A DNA stretch of 64,000 nt from JBNLAN01 sp050302175 (GTDB lineage Bacteria > Pseudomonadota > Zetaproteobacteria > Mariprofundales > Mariprofundaceae). The notes beneath the pieces were generated by a model. The model worked only from the letters and a program-made list of their open reading frames with translations. It was not told the DNA's origin and did no database searches. Made by a program: the position numbers and the translations under genes. The first letter of the stretch is position 1. Each line of letters opens with the position of its first letter. Below are positions 45,508 through 54,481 of this stretch, piece by piece. The stretch is from contig JBNLAN010000016.1 in assembly GCA_050302175.1 (NCBI GenBank), positions 1 to 64,000 of the forward strand. The letters are read 5' to 3'.

Positions 45508-45797
45508 TCAGCCTCCTCCACCAAACGTTTCTTCAGAACCTGACTGGCACGAAATGAGACGATCTGCCGGGAAGAGATGGTGATCTCACTGCCGGTTTTG
45601 GGGTTGCGACCCCGTCGGGCATTTTTACTTCTCACCATAAAGTGACCGAAGCCGGAAAGCTTGACGTCCTCACTCTTTTCAAGGGAGCCACGAATAACAT
45701 CCAGAACCGCATCGACAATCTGGCCCGACTCCTTTTTGGAAAGGCCAACCCGTTCGTGAACTATTCTGGCAATTTCAGCTTTCGTCAAAGTATCCAC
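45504..45797 (-). CDS. ihfA: Integration host factor alpha subunit
   Basis: 97 residues. HU/IHF fold; the beta-arm sequence FGHFMVRSKNARRGRNPKTG and the N-terminus TLTKAEIARIVHERVGLSK fit the alpha chain. DNA-bending protein acting with IhfB in transcription, replication and recombination. Confidence 0.93.
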   Translation of the reverse strand: MDTLTKAEIARIVHERVGLSKKESGQIVDAVLDVIRGSLEKSEDVKLSGFGHFMVRSKNARRGRNPKTGSEITISSRQIVSFRASQVLKKRLVEEAE

Positions 45798-45861
45798 CTT
45801 GCTCCGAAAATTTAGAAAGTACTTGCGGAGGTTAGCAGAACATGTTGATTTGTCAAAGCTT

Positions 45862-46533
45862 TTACCGAATCGACTCTTCGATGATTCCTGCTTTCAGCAT
45901 CAGGCGCCGATCAGACAGCTGCGCCAACTTCTCACTATGGGTCACCATCGCCACAGCCGCCCCCTCTTCCGCACACAATTCGCGCATAGCACTGAAGACC
46001 TCAGCCGCGGTTTTTTCATCGAGATTTCCCGTCGGCTCATCAGCCAGTAAAAGCCTAGGGCGCCCCACCAGAGCTCTTGCAACAGCCACCCGCTGCGCCT
46101 CTCCGCCCGAAAGCCGGGAAGGCACATGCCGCAGACGCTCTTGCAAACCTAGCCTGTCAAGCAAGGCTTCGGCACGCTGGTACGCCTCTTGTTTTTCGCC
46201 ACGAATCAGCAGGGGCAACGCCACGTTTTCAAGTGCCGTCAATTCGGGAATTAAATGGTGCGCCTGATAGACAAAGCCGATTTTGCGATTGCGCACAGCC
46301 GCCTGTTGCTTTGCCTGCATATCCAGCAGGGACTCCCCATCAAGCTCCACACTTCCTGAATCGGCAACATCGAGCGTACCGACCACCTGCAACAGGGTGC
46401 TTTTCCCCGAGCCGGACTCACCGACAATCGCAACGAATTCGCCCTTCTGTATGGAGAAGTTGACGCCCTTTAATACCGGCACCTCCCCAGACGGAGCATG
46501 ATAGCTCTTATGAATCTGATTAACTTCGAGCAC
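45862..46533 (-). CDS. lolD: Lipoprotein-releasing ABC transporter ATPase
   Basis: 223 residues: Walker A GESGSGKSTLLQ, signature LSGGEAQRVAVARAL, Walker B LLLADEPTGNLDEKTA and H-loop THS. LolD drives extraction of lipoproteins from the inner membrane. Separated from the lolC-type permease gene by one extra gene. The start codon is GTG (46533). Confidence 0.93.
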   Translation of the reverse strand: MLEVNQIHKSYHAPSGEVPVLKGVNFSIQKGEFVAIVGESGSGKSTLLQVVGTLDVADSGSVELDGESLLDMQAKQQAAVRNRKIGFVYQAHHLIPELTALENVALPLLIRGEKQEAYQRAEALLDRLGLQERLRHVPSRLSGGEAQRVAVARALVGRPRLLLADEPTGNLDEKTAAEVFSAMRELCAEEGAAVAMVTHSEKLAQLSDRRLMLKAGIIEESIR

Positions 46534-46543
46534 GAATAAAACC

Positions 46544-47755
46544 CTAGCGACTCAACAGTGCCTTGATGGTCTCCTGCACTCGCTGCTTCTGGTAGGCGTC
46601 AACAATTTTGCGCACGGTCGGATAGGTCGCAACAAGCTCATCGAAACTGGCGCGCTTAAGCTCCATCACCTCAACATCGGTCTCGGCTGCAACCGTAGCT
46701 GTACGGGGTCGGTCGGTCCGCAAGGCCACCTCACCGAAAAATCCACCCTCGCCCATTTTTCCGAGGAACACCTCTTCGCCGGGCCGCTTCACATCGTGCG
46801 TATAAATATTCACGATACCCGAGCGAACCAGATAAAAGGTATCACCTGCTTCACCCTCGACGACAATCTTCTCTCCAGCGGCAAACGTGCGCAACTCGAA
46901 ACGATCAGCCAGCGCAAGCCTGGCATCCTGCGGCACACCTTCGAACACAGGGGTTATCGCCAAAACTCTCGCCAATACCCGACGGCGATAGAAATCCTCA
47001 ACCGTATTCTGAATGCTTGGATATTTTGCAACCCATGCATCAAAGGTGTCACGGTCGATCATCAATACGCTGCATTCGGACTCGGCTATGGCTGCATCGG
47101 AGTGGTTCGTGCGCGACATAAAGGCATGTTCACCAAAAAAGTCGCCTTCGATCAGGTGTGAGAACATCCGCATATTACCGGAGGAGTCACGCGTCTCCAG
47201 ACGAACACTCCCCATGCCGATAATATAGAGATAGCTGCCGTGATCGCCCTCCTTATAGAGGTAGTCTCCGGCATCGACACTGCGTAACTGCAAAGAGTCC
47301 ATGAAGGCTTCCAGCTCATCGCCCGACAAACCGGAAAGAAGCGGTGTGCGCTCAAATGAGAGTTTGGCCTTATCGACATTGCTGATATTTGTAGTGTTAA
47401 TCGAATCGACAGAAGAGATCGTGCTGATCGCCCAATCGTCGCCTCGTTCGTTGGAGAGCTCTTTCAGCTTATCCTTCACCTGGGTCTGGGTCGGATCAAG
47501 CCGCAAAATGATCTTGTTAATCGCAATCGCCTGAATGGCAAAGCCCTGTTCGGCATAGATATTGGCGATTTTCAGGTAATCCTTGACGGCCCCGTCAGTA
47601 TCCCCTGTTTTTTCACGCAGTTCGGCCAGCTTCACAAAAGTGCGCAGGTCTCCGGGCTCCTCTTTGTGCAGCTCGGCAAAATACTCCAGCGCCTTTTTGT
47701 ATTTACCGTCGAGCAGCGCTTTCTTGGCGCTGTTTCTTAATTGTGCAACTGACAT
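46544..47755 (-). CDS. TPR plus double cyclic-nucleotide-binding domain protein
   Basis: 403 residues: N-terminal TPR-like helices (ALLDGKYKKALEYFAELHKE, GDLRTFVKLAELREKTGDTD; about 1-120), then two cNMP-binding domains (YKEGDHGSYLYIIGMGSVRL, GDFFGEHAFM near 170-220; VVEGEAGDTFYLVRSGIVNI, GGFFGEVALRTDRPRTATV near 290-350). No catalytic or DNA-binding domain follows, so it may be a regulatory or scaffold protein. It lies between lolD and the lolC permease gene, 10 and 6 nt from each, which suggests a functional link with the exporter. Function unknown. Confidence 0.85.
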   Translation of the reverse strand: MSVAQLRNSAKKALLDGKYKKALEYFAELHKEEPGDLRTFVKLAELREKTGDTDGAVKDYLKIANIYAEQGFAIQAIAINKIILRLDPTQTQVKDKLKELSNERGDDWAISTISSVDSINTTNISNVDKAKLSFERTPLLSGLSGDELEAFMDSLQLRSVDAGDYLYKEGDHGSYLYIIGMGSVRLETRDSSGNMRMFSHLIEGDFFGEHAFMSRTNHSDAAIAESECSVLMIDRDTFDAWVAKYPSIQNTVEDFYRRRVLARVLAITPVFEGVPQDARLALADRFELRTFAAGEKIVVEGEAGDTFYLVRSGIVNIYTHDVKRPGEEVFLGKMGEGGFFGEVALRTDRPRTATVAAETDVEVMELKRASFDELVATYPTVRKIVDAYQKQRVQETIKALLSR

Positions 47756-47761
47756 ACCCGT

Positions 47762-49009
47762 CTACTCGGAGCGCAATGCGTCAGCGGGCGGAATCCCCGC
47801 TGCCCGCCACGCAGGATAAAAAGTCGCCACAATGCCTACAGCCAGACTGGCCACAATAATCACCCCCACAGAAAACGGATCCACACTGGATGGAACATGG
47901 TCGATATAGTAAACATCTCCCGACATAAATGTCACCCCTGTAACCTGCTCAATCCATGCCACGATAACATCCAGCTTCCAAGCAACAAGCAAGCCAACGG
48001 CAGCTCCACAAAAGGTTCCCAGGCCAGTAAGTAAGCCCCCCATCAAAAGAAAAATTCGCATCACCGAAGCATGCGTGGCGCCAACCGTTTTCAGGATAGC
48101 TATCTCCTTACGGCGCTCCATAACCACCATAACCAGCGAAGCGACCATATTGAATACGGCCACCAGCACGATCAGGGAGAGAATCACTCCCATGCCCACA
48201 CGCTCCATCTGCAGAGCTTTAAAGAAAGAGCGATGCCTCCGCATCCAGTCGGAAACCCATGCGTCCGCAGGCAGATTAACCCGGGCGATCTGTACCACCT
48301 CATGGGCCATATTGCGATCCTGCAAATGCACTTCAATTCCTGTGATGCGATCGCCCAGTCGATTCAGGCGCTGCACCCCTGCAAGCGTCGAGACAATAAG
48401 CCCGACATCATATTCGTAGAACCCGGAATCGAAGATACCGATCACCTCGAAACTGCGTGCACGCGGAGCCAGTCCGGATGGCGTGACCCCTCCCGACGGC
48501 GAAACAAGCTGAATGCGGTCTCCCACACCGACCCCGAGCTTTCGGGCCAGTTCCTTACCGATCACTACCTGAAATATCGACCCGCCAACACCGGAGCTCT
48601 CCAGAAATTTACCTTGTACTATATGTCGGGGAATATTGATTTCGCGCCCGGGGTCCACTCCCTTCAGAATCGCGCCAGTCGCTCTGGAGCCTGCCGAAGC
48701 CAGCACTTGCGAAGAGATATATGGCGTCACACTTTCCGCACCTGGAAGCCGCTCGGCAATATTTAACCATTCGCGCCAGTTCCCGATGGTGTCTCCGGAA
48801 CCCTGAATATCGACATGTGAAGAAAATCCGAGAATGCGATCCTTGAGTTCGCGATCCACACCATACATCACCGACAGCACGATGATCAGGGCAGCCACAC
48901 CGATCGCCACACCAATACCGGAACTCCAGCTAATCAGTGATACGAAACGCTCATCGGAACGGGAGCGAAGATAGCGCCGGGCCAGCATCCACTCATAGCT
49001 GTTCGACAT
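47762..49009 (-). CDS. lolC: Lipoprotein-releasing permease LolC/LolE family
   Basis: 415 residues with an N-terminal membrane helix (ARRYLRSRSDERFVSLISWS, then GIGVAIGVAALIIVL), a large periplasmic MacB-like domain and three C-terminal helices (MGVILSLIVLVAVFNMVASL, RKEIAILKTVGATHASVMRI). Only one LolC/LolE-type permease is visible, so the transporter may be a homodimeric LolF-like form. Overlap with the TPR/cNMP gene is near zero. Confidence 0.92.
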   Translation of the reverse strand: MSNSYEWMLARRYLRSRSDERFVSLISWSSGIGVAIGVAALIIVLSVMYGVDRELKDRILGFSSHVDIQGSGDTIGNWREWLNIAERLPGAESVTPYISSQVLASAGSRATGAILKGVDPGREINIPRHIVQGKFLESSGVGGSIFQVVIGKELARKLGVGVGDRIQLVSPSGGVTPSGLAPRARSFEVIGIFDSGFYEYDVGLIVSTLAGVQRLNRLGDRITGIEVHLQDRNMAHEVVQIARVNLPADAWVSDWMRRHRSFFKALQMERVGMGVILSLIVLVAVFNMVASLVMVVMERRKEIAILKTVGATHASVMRIFLLMGGLLTGLGTFCGAAVGLLVAWKLDVIVAWIEQVTGVTFMSGDVYYIDHVPSSVDPFSVGVIIVASLAVGIVATFYPAWRAAGIPPADALRSE

Positions 49010-49017
49010 ACCTTTCC

Positions 49018-50511
49018 TTATCTCCTTCCCGGCCTCTCTTTCGCCAGACTGAACTCAAAAAATCGCTCCAGCAAACGCGCATCGTCGAAATGCCGTCGCC
49101 CGATGAATGCCGTCGCATGATGCCCACGCTGCCGCATAATGCCAACACTGGGAATTCCAAAGCCAAAAAAAGGAATGCGCTCAGCTCGCTCACTGCCCGG
49201 AACAAGGCCATGCTGATCAAACAGTTTGCCTGCCTCCAGCGTCTTGTATGGCCTCATACTGTATTGAAGTCTCCCAACAGAACCTTGCTGATTCCGGCGA
49301 GTGATGGCATCCAGTTTGATCGTGCGATGCCCCGCTGACTCATACCACACGACAATACGCTGCCGCGCCTTTTCTCCACTCAGCCAGTGCGGCACAAAAG
49401 CCGACTCGACCCCATTAACCACCTTTGCACTCTCAACCTTTCCCCCCACAGGAAAAAACATGTGGTAGCAGCCACAATTGTTCATCGTATCGAAAAAGAG
49501 AGGCTTTCCGTCATCATCCAGAGTTACCCTGAAGGTGAGCCCATCGAGTGCACCAGCAGTCATATCGATCCACGATTCCGGCATGCGCTGAGAAAACCAG
49601 ACGACATAGTTAATCTGGAGTAATGCTCTATCTCCAACATAGGTATGGGAGAAATATGTATAAACAACGGGCTCTTCACGAAATTCTCCCGCTCCTGCAC
49701 CTGGAGTACCGAGCTTATCGTACGGTTCCCTGCTAACCGTTGCCCAAACAGGTGCAAAATAAGCTACCACTCCGCCTGTCTGTGAAGAGTCATCCGGCAA
49801 CGGTATGTTCAATGCATTATTCGATATCCGTTTGAGCCAAAGCTGGACATCAGGCTCGGCCTGCACAGCAGGCGGCGTGAAGGCCATGCCGCCTTGCATC
49901 TCGAAAAGAGTGGGAAGGGTTTTCCCCATATCTCTAATCTCCTGCTGCCACCCATCGACACCAATCTGCACAGGAAAGTACAAAACCGGGTAAAGGCCAA
50001 CCCAGGCTCGCCAAGTCTCATATTCATCGGGGATCATAATGTTTTGTCGTAATTGCTTAATCGCAGCATCATCCCATTGCATGGCAAGCTGTTTCGCATA
50101 GATGGAGGCCATCTGCTTAAGCTCTGCCCGGGATATGGCATTTGTGCCAGAAGAAAATTCAGACACCGAATGATGCGGCAGACGCTCGATTTCCGCCTCA
50201 ATACCTTCGAGCCCCATAGCGCGCACTTGAGAGAACCAGAGCCGCTGTTGCGCAGGTGTTTCTGCGAAATGCCCTGCTTCAACCCAGAAACGATCCATAC
50301 GTAAGTAGGGATATCCGGGGATCTTCATGTTTGCGGCATTCGTAGCACCCGTTTTTTCGGCCTGAAGCTGCAACAGATCAAAAAAAGCTTTCGCCTCAAT
50401 ATGTGCCGGAGCAGTCAATTGAATCACCGGTTGTTTTGGCGCGCACCCAACCGTTATTGCCACAATAAGCAAGAACGAAAGAATCATCGCGGGCCGCAAA
50501 AACCAGGTCAT
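49018..50511 (-). CDS. Large lipoprotein of unknown function
   Basis: 497 residues with lipobox VGCA (Cys 23). The protein has no recognised domain; notable segments are NNCGCYHMFFPVGG (three Cys/His near residue 340), and a C-terminal part with HHATAFIGRRHFDDARLLER. Base composition matches neighbours, so it is native rather than foreign. It lies 8 nt upstream of lolC, in the same direction, and probably belongs to the Lol unit. Possibly an outer-membrane lipoprotein substrate. Confidence 0.75.
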   Translation of the reverse strand: MTWFLRPAMILSFLLIVAITVGCAPKQPVIQLTAPAHIEAKAFFDLLQLQAEKTGATNAANMKIPGYPYLRMDRFWVEAGHFAETPAQQRLWFSQVRAMGLEGIEAEIERLPHHSVSEFSSGTNAISRAELKQMASIYAKQLAMQWDDAAIKQLRQNIMIPDEYETWRAWVGLYPVLYFPVQIGVDGWQQEIRDMGKTLPTLFEMQGGMAFTPPAVQAEPDVQLWLKRISNNALNIPLPDDSSQTGGVVAYFAPVWATVSREPYDKLGTPGAGAGEFREEPVVYTYFSHTYVGDRALLQINYVVWFSQRMPESWIDMTAGALDGLTFRVTLDDDGKPLFFDTMNNCGCYHMFFPVGGKVESAKVVNGVESAFVPHWLSGEKARQRIVVWYESAGHRTIKLDAITRRNQQGSVGRLQYSMRPYKTLEAGKLFDQHGLVPGSERAERIPFFGFGIPSVGIMRQRGHHATAFIGRRHFDDARLLERFFEFSLAKERPGRR

Positions 50512-50527
50512 GCGACTACTATAGTGC

Positions 50528-51877
50528 CTAATTCAGATATCGCACGTACAGGTAGATGTGTGAGATCACGATGCTTATCAACATCAACAGGAAAGCGTGT
50601 TTCAGGAACTGAATAAAACCAATGGGGTGTCCGGCACGCTGGGCAAATCCGGCCACAATCAGATTGGCCGAAGCACCGATCAGCGAACCATTACCGCCAA
50701 GGCAGGCCCCGAGCGCTAAAGCCCACCACAAAGGCTGAATCGCCGCCTCTCCGCCAAAAGTCGGCGCCATGTTTTCGATCAGTGGGATCATGGTGGCGAC
50801 AAACGGAATATTATCGATTACGGCGGAAGCAATGGCAGAGACCCAAAGAATCGCTGCAGCCGTGGCGTTGAAATCCCCGCCGGTCAGCTGCAAGGTCTTT
50901 TCCGCCATCAACCCGATCACGCCAGTGTGCTCCACGCCGGTGACCACGATAAACAGGCCGACAAAGAAGAAGATCGTGGTCCACTCCACCTCGGCCATGA
51001 TCTCTTCGTAGGCGTGATCTTTCTCCGGCAGCGACCGTCCCAGGGTCTGTAGCAACAGCAACGCGGCTGCGCCGAACATGGCAATGCTCGCAGGTTCGAG
51101 GTGCAGCGCATGTGCAGCGGTAAAAGCGGCAATCACCAATCCCAGCACTGCGAGGCTCTTCTTGAGCAAAGGAACATCCTTGATCGCCTCGTTTTCGTTG
51201 AACTGCATCACAAGTTCCCTGGCCTCATCGGTCGCATGCAGTCCCTTGCCGAACATGAACCAGATCACAACCAGAGTCAGCAGAAGGATCAACGGGATAA
51301 TAGGAGCCAGATTGACCAGGAAATCGTAGAAACTAAGCCCCGCCTGCGAGCCGATCATTATATTGGGCGGATCACCGATCAGCGTGGCAGTACCGCCGAT
51401 ATTCGATGCAAGTATCTGCGCAAAAAGATACGGATATGGCTTCACATTCAGCGCATCGGTAATCAGCAAGGTCACCGGCGCAATCAGCAACACGGTGGTT
51501 ACATTATCGAGAAAGGCTGAGAACACAGCCGTCACCACCGACAGCATCACCAGAATACCCCAGGGGTTCCCCTTCACCACCTTGGCGGATCTGATCGCAA
51601 CATACTGGAACATGCCGGTTTTCTGACTGATTGCCACGATCACCATCATGCCGGTCAACAGGCCGATGGTATTGAAATCGATACCGGCCACGGCCTGCTG
51701 CTGGGTGACCACGCCACACAGAATCATCAGTCCGGCACCCAGCAGGGAGAGCACGGCACGGTTGAACTTCTCCATCATAATGATGGCGTAAACGAACAAC
51801 AGAATGGTTACCGCAACCCATGCCGGATCGAGGCCGAAAATCACCTGTGCAAGATGCTCCGAGCCAGCGTTATGCAT
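50528..51877 (-). CDS. ArsB/NhaD-superfamily anion or Na+/H+ transporter
   Basis: 449 residues, about 11-12 membrane helices. Motifs of the ion-transporter superfamily: VFSAFLDNVTTVLLIAPVTL, NIGGTATLIGDPPNIMIGSQ, SAVIDNIPFVATMIPLIENM and GNGSLIGASANLIVAG. The two DN(V/I)-type motifs in the inverted repeats fit NhaD-like Na+/H+ antiporters or P-protein-like permeases; the substrate is not certain. Overlaps the upstream CBS-domain gene by 8 nt. Confidence 0.88.
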   Translation of the reverse strand: MHNAGSEHLAQVIFGLDPAWVAVTILLFVYAIIMMEKFNRAVLSLLGAGLMILCGVVTQQQAVAGIDFNTIGLLTGMMVIVAISQKTGMFQYVAIRSAKVVKGNPWGILVMLSVVTAVFSAFLDNVTTVLLIAPVTLLITDALNVKPYPYLFAQILASNIGGTATLIGDPPNIMIGSQAGLSFYDFLVNLAPIIPLILLLTLVVIWFMFGKGLHATDEARELVMQFNENEAIKDVPLLKKSLAVLGLVIAAFTAAHALHLEPASIAMFGAAALLLLQTLGRSLPEKDHAYEEIMAEVEWTTIFFFVGLFIVVTGVEHTGVIGLMAEKTLQLTGGDFNATAAAILWVSAIASAVIDNIPFVATMIPLIENMAPTFGGEAAIQPLWWALALGACLGGNGSLIGASANLIVAGFAQRAGHPIGFIQFLKHAFLLMLISIVISHIYLYVRYLN

Positions 51878-52343
51878 CGCATTCCTCGTCTTCAGCCAGC
51901 AATTTCAGTCGAAACAGGATATCGGAGGCGGAGATCACCCCGCACAGGCGGTTGTCGTCGTCGACCACGATCACACAGTCGTAGCGATCCTCCGTGAATA
52001 GTGCCGCAGCCACCGAAAGCAGCGAATCGTCAGGGTGCACCAATGTCGGGCTCGGCTCCATGACGTCGCGAACCTTGCATTCGCGCAGCTGGCAGAATTT
52101 CTGCTTGAATACCCCGATATCGGGTGCGTAGGAGACCCCGTCCAGATCGCCGCTGGCGATATATTTCGGCACGATCCGCCCGAGCAGCGACAGGCTGTTG
52201 ATCATGCCCGCCACCTTACCATCGCTGTCGACAACCGGAATCATCCTGACTCCGCCCTCCTTCATCAGGGGAATCACCTTGGCGGCTTCGTCGTCAGGAA
52301 GTACCGTCAGCACCTCCGTGGTCATGATCTGTTCGGCTAACAT
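51870..52343 (-). CDS. CBS-domain pair protein
   Basis: 157 residues from ATG 52343 with AGGAGT upstream. Two CBS motifs (AEQIMTTEVLTVLPDDEAAK; CKVRDVMEPSPTLVHPDDSL) forming one Bateman module that usually binds adenosine nucleotides. No catalytic domain. Translationally coupled (8-nt overlap) to the transporter gene, so it may be its regulatory subunit. A cysteine cluster (CQLRECKV) lies between the CBS halves. Confidence 0.9.
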   Translation of the reverse strand: MLAEQIMTTEVLTVLPDDEAAKVIPLMKEGGVRMIPVVDSDGKVAGMINSLSLLGRIVPKYIASGDLDGVSYAPDIGVFKQKFCQLRECKVRDVMEPSPTLVHPDDSLLSVAAALFTEDRYDCVIVVDDDNRLCGVISASDILFRLKLLAEDEECDA

Positions 52344-52393
52344 TGCGACTCCTTGACGGCACATTGATTACTCAATGGCGATTGCTCAACGGC

Positions 52394-53917
52394 CTATTCC
52401 GGCCTCATATGCGGAAACAGTAGCACATCCCTGATCGAATGCTGGCCCGTCAGCATCATTACCAGACGATCCACACCGATGCCAACACCCGCGGTCGGCG
52501 CCATGCCATATTCGAGCGCCCGCAGATAATCCTCATCCAGCGGCGGTGCTTCGAGATCACCGGCCTGCTTGGCCTGCACCTGAGCCACAAAACGGCCGCG
52601 CTGATCGTCGGGGTCATTCAGCTCGGAAAAGCCATTCGCGATCTCCTTGCCTGCCACAATCAGTTCGAAGCGGTCGGTCACGCTGGGCTCTTCCGGATTG
52701 CGACGCGCCAGCGGCGATACATCCACCGGATAGTGCGTAATAAAGGTTGGGTCAGTGATATGCTGCTCCACCAGATGCTCGAACAAGGCCACCAGATAGT
52801 GTCCTGCTTTCCAGGTGATTAAAGGTTTAAAGTCCGGCATCTCCTGCAGGCATACGGTCGCCAGCAGCGCCTTGTCGGTGGCATGCCCTTTAAGATCGGG
52901 GCGCTTCTCGAATACCGCCTCATCCAGCCGTACGCGCTTGAACGGCTTGGAGAGATCGATCGACACGCCATCCCATTCGGTTTCTGTAATGCCCAATTCA
53001 TCTGCTGCGCGGCGAATCAGCGATTCGGTAGTATCCATGGCCATGCGGTAATCGGCATAGGCCTGATAAAACTCCACCATGGTAAATTCAGGGTTATGCG
53101 TCGCATCCAGCCCTTCATTACGGAAATTGCGGTTAATCTCGAACACCTTCTCAAAGCCACCGACAACCAGCCGCTTGAGATACAACTCCGGAGCGATGCG
53201 CAGGAAGAGCTCCATATCCAGCGCATTGTGGTGCGTGGTGAACGGGCGAGCCGCAGCGCCACCGGCTTGCGTTTGCAGCATCGGTGTCTCCACTTCCATA
53301 AAGCCCAGCTCTTCGAAATTACGACGCAGCGACGAAACAACCCTGGAGCGAACGCGGAAAACTTCGCGCGACTCCGGGCTCACCATCAGATCGACATAGC
53401 GCTGGCGATAGCGGGTCTCTTTATCGGAGAGCCCATGCCACTTCTCAGGTAACGGGCGCAGGCACTTGGTCACCAGCTCGACTGAAGAAGTTTTCACGGA
53501 AAGCTCGCCAGTCTTGGTGCGGAATAATACGCCCCTGGCGCCGACAATATCGCCAAGGTCCCACTTCTTGGTCGGGTTGTAGACCTCTTCACCCAAGGCA
53601 TCACGATTAAGAAAGAGCTGAATACGCCCTTCGCCATCCTGAATCTGCACAAAGCTCGATTTGCCCATCACACGGTGCGCCATAACGCGCCCGGCCACGG
53701 CAACCGGCACCTGTTCCTGCTCCAGCCATTCGGCATCGCGCTCAAAATAGCGATCGGCGATCAGTGCACTGCTGGTATCGGGGCGGAATGTATTCGGATA
53801 GGCGAAGCCCTCCGCACGGAGGGCCTCCAGTTTACCTTTGCGAACGCGAACCTGTTCGCTCTCGTCCTGTTGAGGAGCCGGAGCTGCCTCAGGCTTTGCA
53901 CTATTTTTTTCGCTCAT
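52394..53917 (-). CDS. lysS: Lysyl-tRNA synthetase, class II
   Basis: 507 residues. N-terminal OB-fold anticodon-binding domain (VAVAGRVMAHRVMGKSSFVQ), motif 2 (FEINRNFRNEGLDATHNPEF) and motif 3 (GVGIGVDRLVMMLTG). Charges tRNA-Lys. The ndk gene ends 17 nt upstream; the CBS/transporter pair follows 50 nt downstream. Confidence 0.96.
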   Translation of the reverse strand: MSEKNSAKPEAAPAPQQDESEQVRVRKGKLEALRAEGFAYPNTFRPDTSSALIADRYFERDAEWLEQEQVPVAVAGRVMAHRVMGKSSFVQIQDGEGRIQLFLNRDALGEEVYNPTKKWDLGDIVGARGVLFRTKTGELSVKTSSVELVTKCLRPLPEKWHGLSDKETRYRQRYVDLMVSPESREVFRVRSRVVSSLRRNFEELGFMEVETPMLQTQAGGAAARPFTTHHNALDMELFLRIAPELYLKRLVVGGFEKVFEINRNFRNEGLDATHNPEFTMVEFYQAYADYRMAMDTTESLIRRAADELGITETEWDGVSIDLSKPFKRVRLDEAVFEKRPDLKGHATDKALLATVCLQEMPDFKPLITWKAGHYLVALFEHLVEQHITDPTFITHYPVDVSPLARRNPEEPSVTDRFELIVAGKEIANGFSELNDPDDQRGRFVAQVQAKQAGDLEAPPLDEDYLRALEYGMAPTAGVGIGVDRLVMMLTGQHSIRDVLLFPHMRPE

Positions 53918-53933
53918 GCCTCGAATCTATAAA

Positions 53934-54362
53934 TCAGGCGCGGCTGTGCAAATCGAGATCGGCAAAGAAGAAGTTGATTTCGATCGCTGCATTTTCCGGT
54001 GAGTCGGAGCCGTGTACGGCGTTGGCATCGATGGAGTCGGCATGATCGGCACGGATGGTGCCCGCTTCGGCTTCCTTCGGATTGGTGGCGCCCATCAGCT
54101 GGCGATTCAGGTTCACGGCGTTCATGCCTTCCAGCACCATCGCCAGGATCGGGCCGGAGCTCATGAACGAGCAGAGGTCGTTGTAGAACGGACGCTCCTT
54201 GTGAACCTCATAAAAACGTCCTGCTTCGGCAGCGGAAAGATGCGACATGCGAGTGGCGATAATCGAAAGGCCGTTCTCCTCGAAACGGCGAATGATGTCA
54301 CCGATGACGTTTTTCTTTACTGCGTCCGGTTTGATAATTGAAAGCGTACGTTGAACAGCCAT
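53934..54362 (-). CDS. ndk: Nucleoside diphosphate kinase
   Basis: 142 residues. N-terminus RTLSIIKPDAVKKNVIGDII and active-site histidine in NAVHGSDSPENA (about 115). Transfers the gamma phosphate between NTPs and NDPs. AGAGGGG precedes ATG 54362. Its leader holds an intrinsic-terminator-like hairpin (see 54385-54405). Confidence 0.96.
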   Translation of the reverse strand: MAVQRTLSIIKPDAVKKNVIGDIIRRFEENGLSIIATRMSHLSAAEAGRFYEVHKERPFYNDLCSFMSSGPILAMVLEGMNAVNLNRQLMGATNPKEAEAGTIRADHADSIDANAVHGSDSPENAAIEINFFFADLDLHSRA

Positions 54363-54384
54363 GAAAATCCCCTCTTAGCTTAAG

Positions 54385-54405
54385 AAAAAAGCGCATAAAC
54401 TGCGC
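54385..54405 (-). terminator. Intrinsic-terminator-like hairpin in the ndk leader
   Basis: Minus strand GCGCA, loop GTTTA, TGCGC, then six T. It lies 77 nt after the mnmA stop but downstream of the predicted ndk promoter, so it may terminate mnmA transcription, attenuate ndk, or both. Confidence 0.6.
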
Positions 54406-54425
54406 TGTGTTAAAATTGTCGCGGC

Positions 54426-54454
54426 ACTATAGTCCAGCCCTACCGAACTTCCAA
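54426..54454 (-). promoter_or_regulatory. Putative ndk promoter
   Basis: Minus strand TTGGAA (54454-54449), 17-bp spacer, TATAGT (54431-54426). Predicted start near 54419, so the ndk leader of about 57 nt would include the hairpin at 54391-54405. Confidence 0.6.
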
Positions 54455-54481
54455 GCACTTCGGGCAAAAAAGGAATCGAAC

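Noticed and set aside
54464..54477. tRNA-like T-arm motif GGAATCGAACCT
   Set aside because: No acceptor, D or anticodon arms can be folded around it; probably chance.
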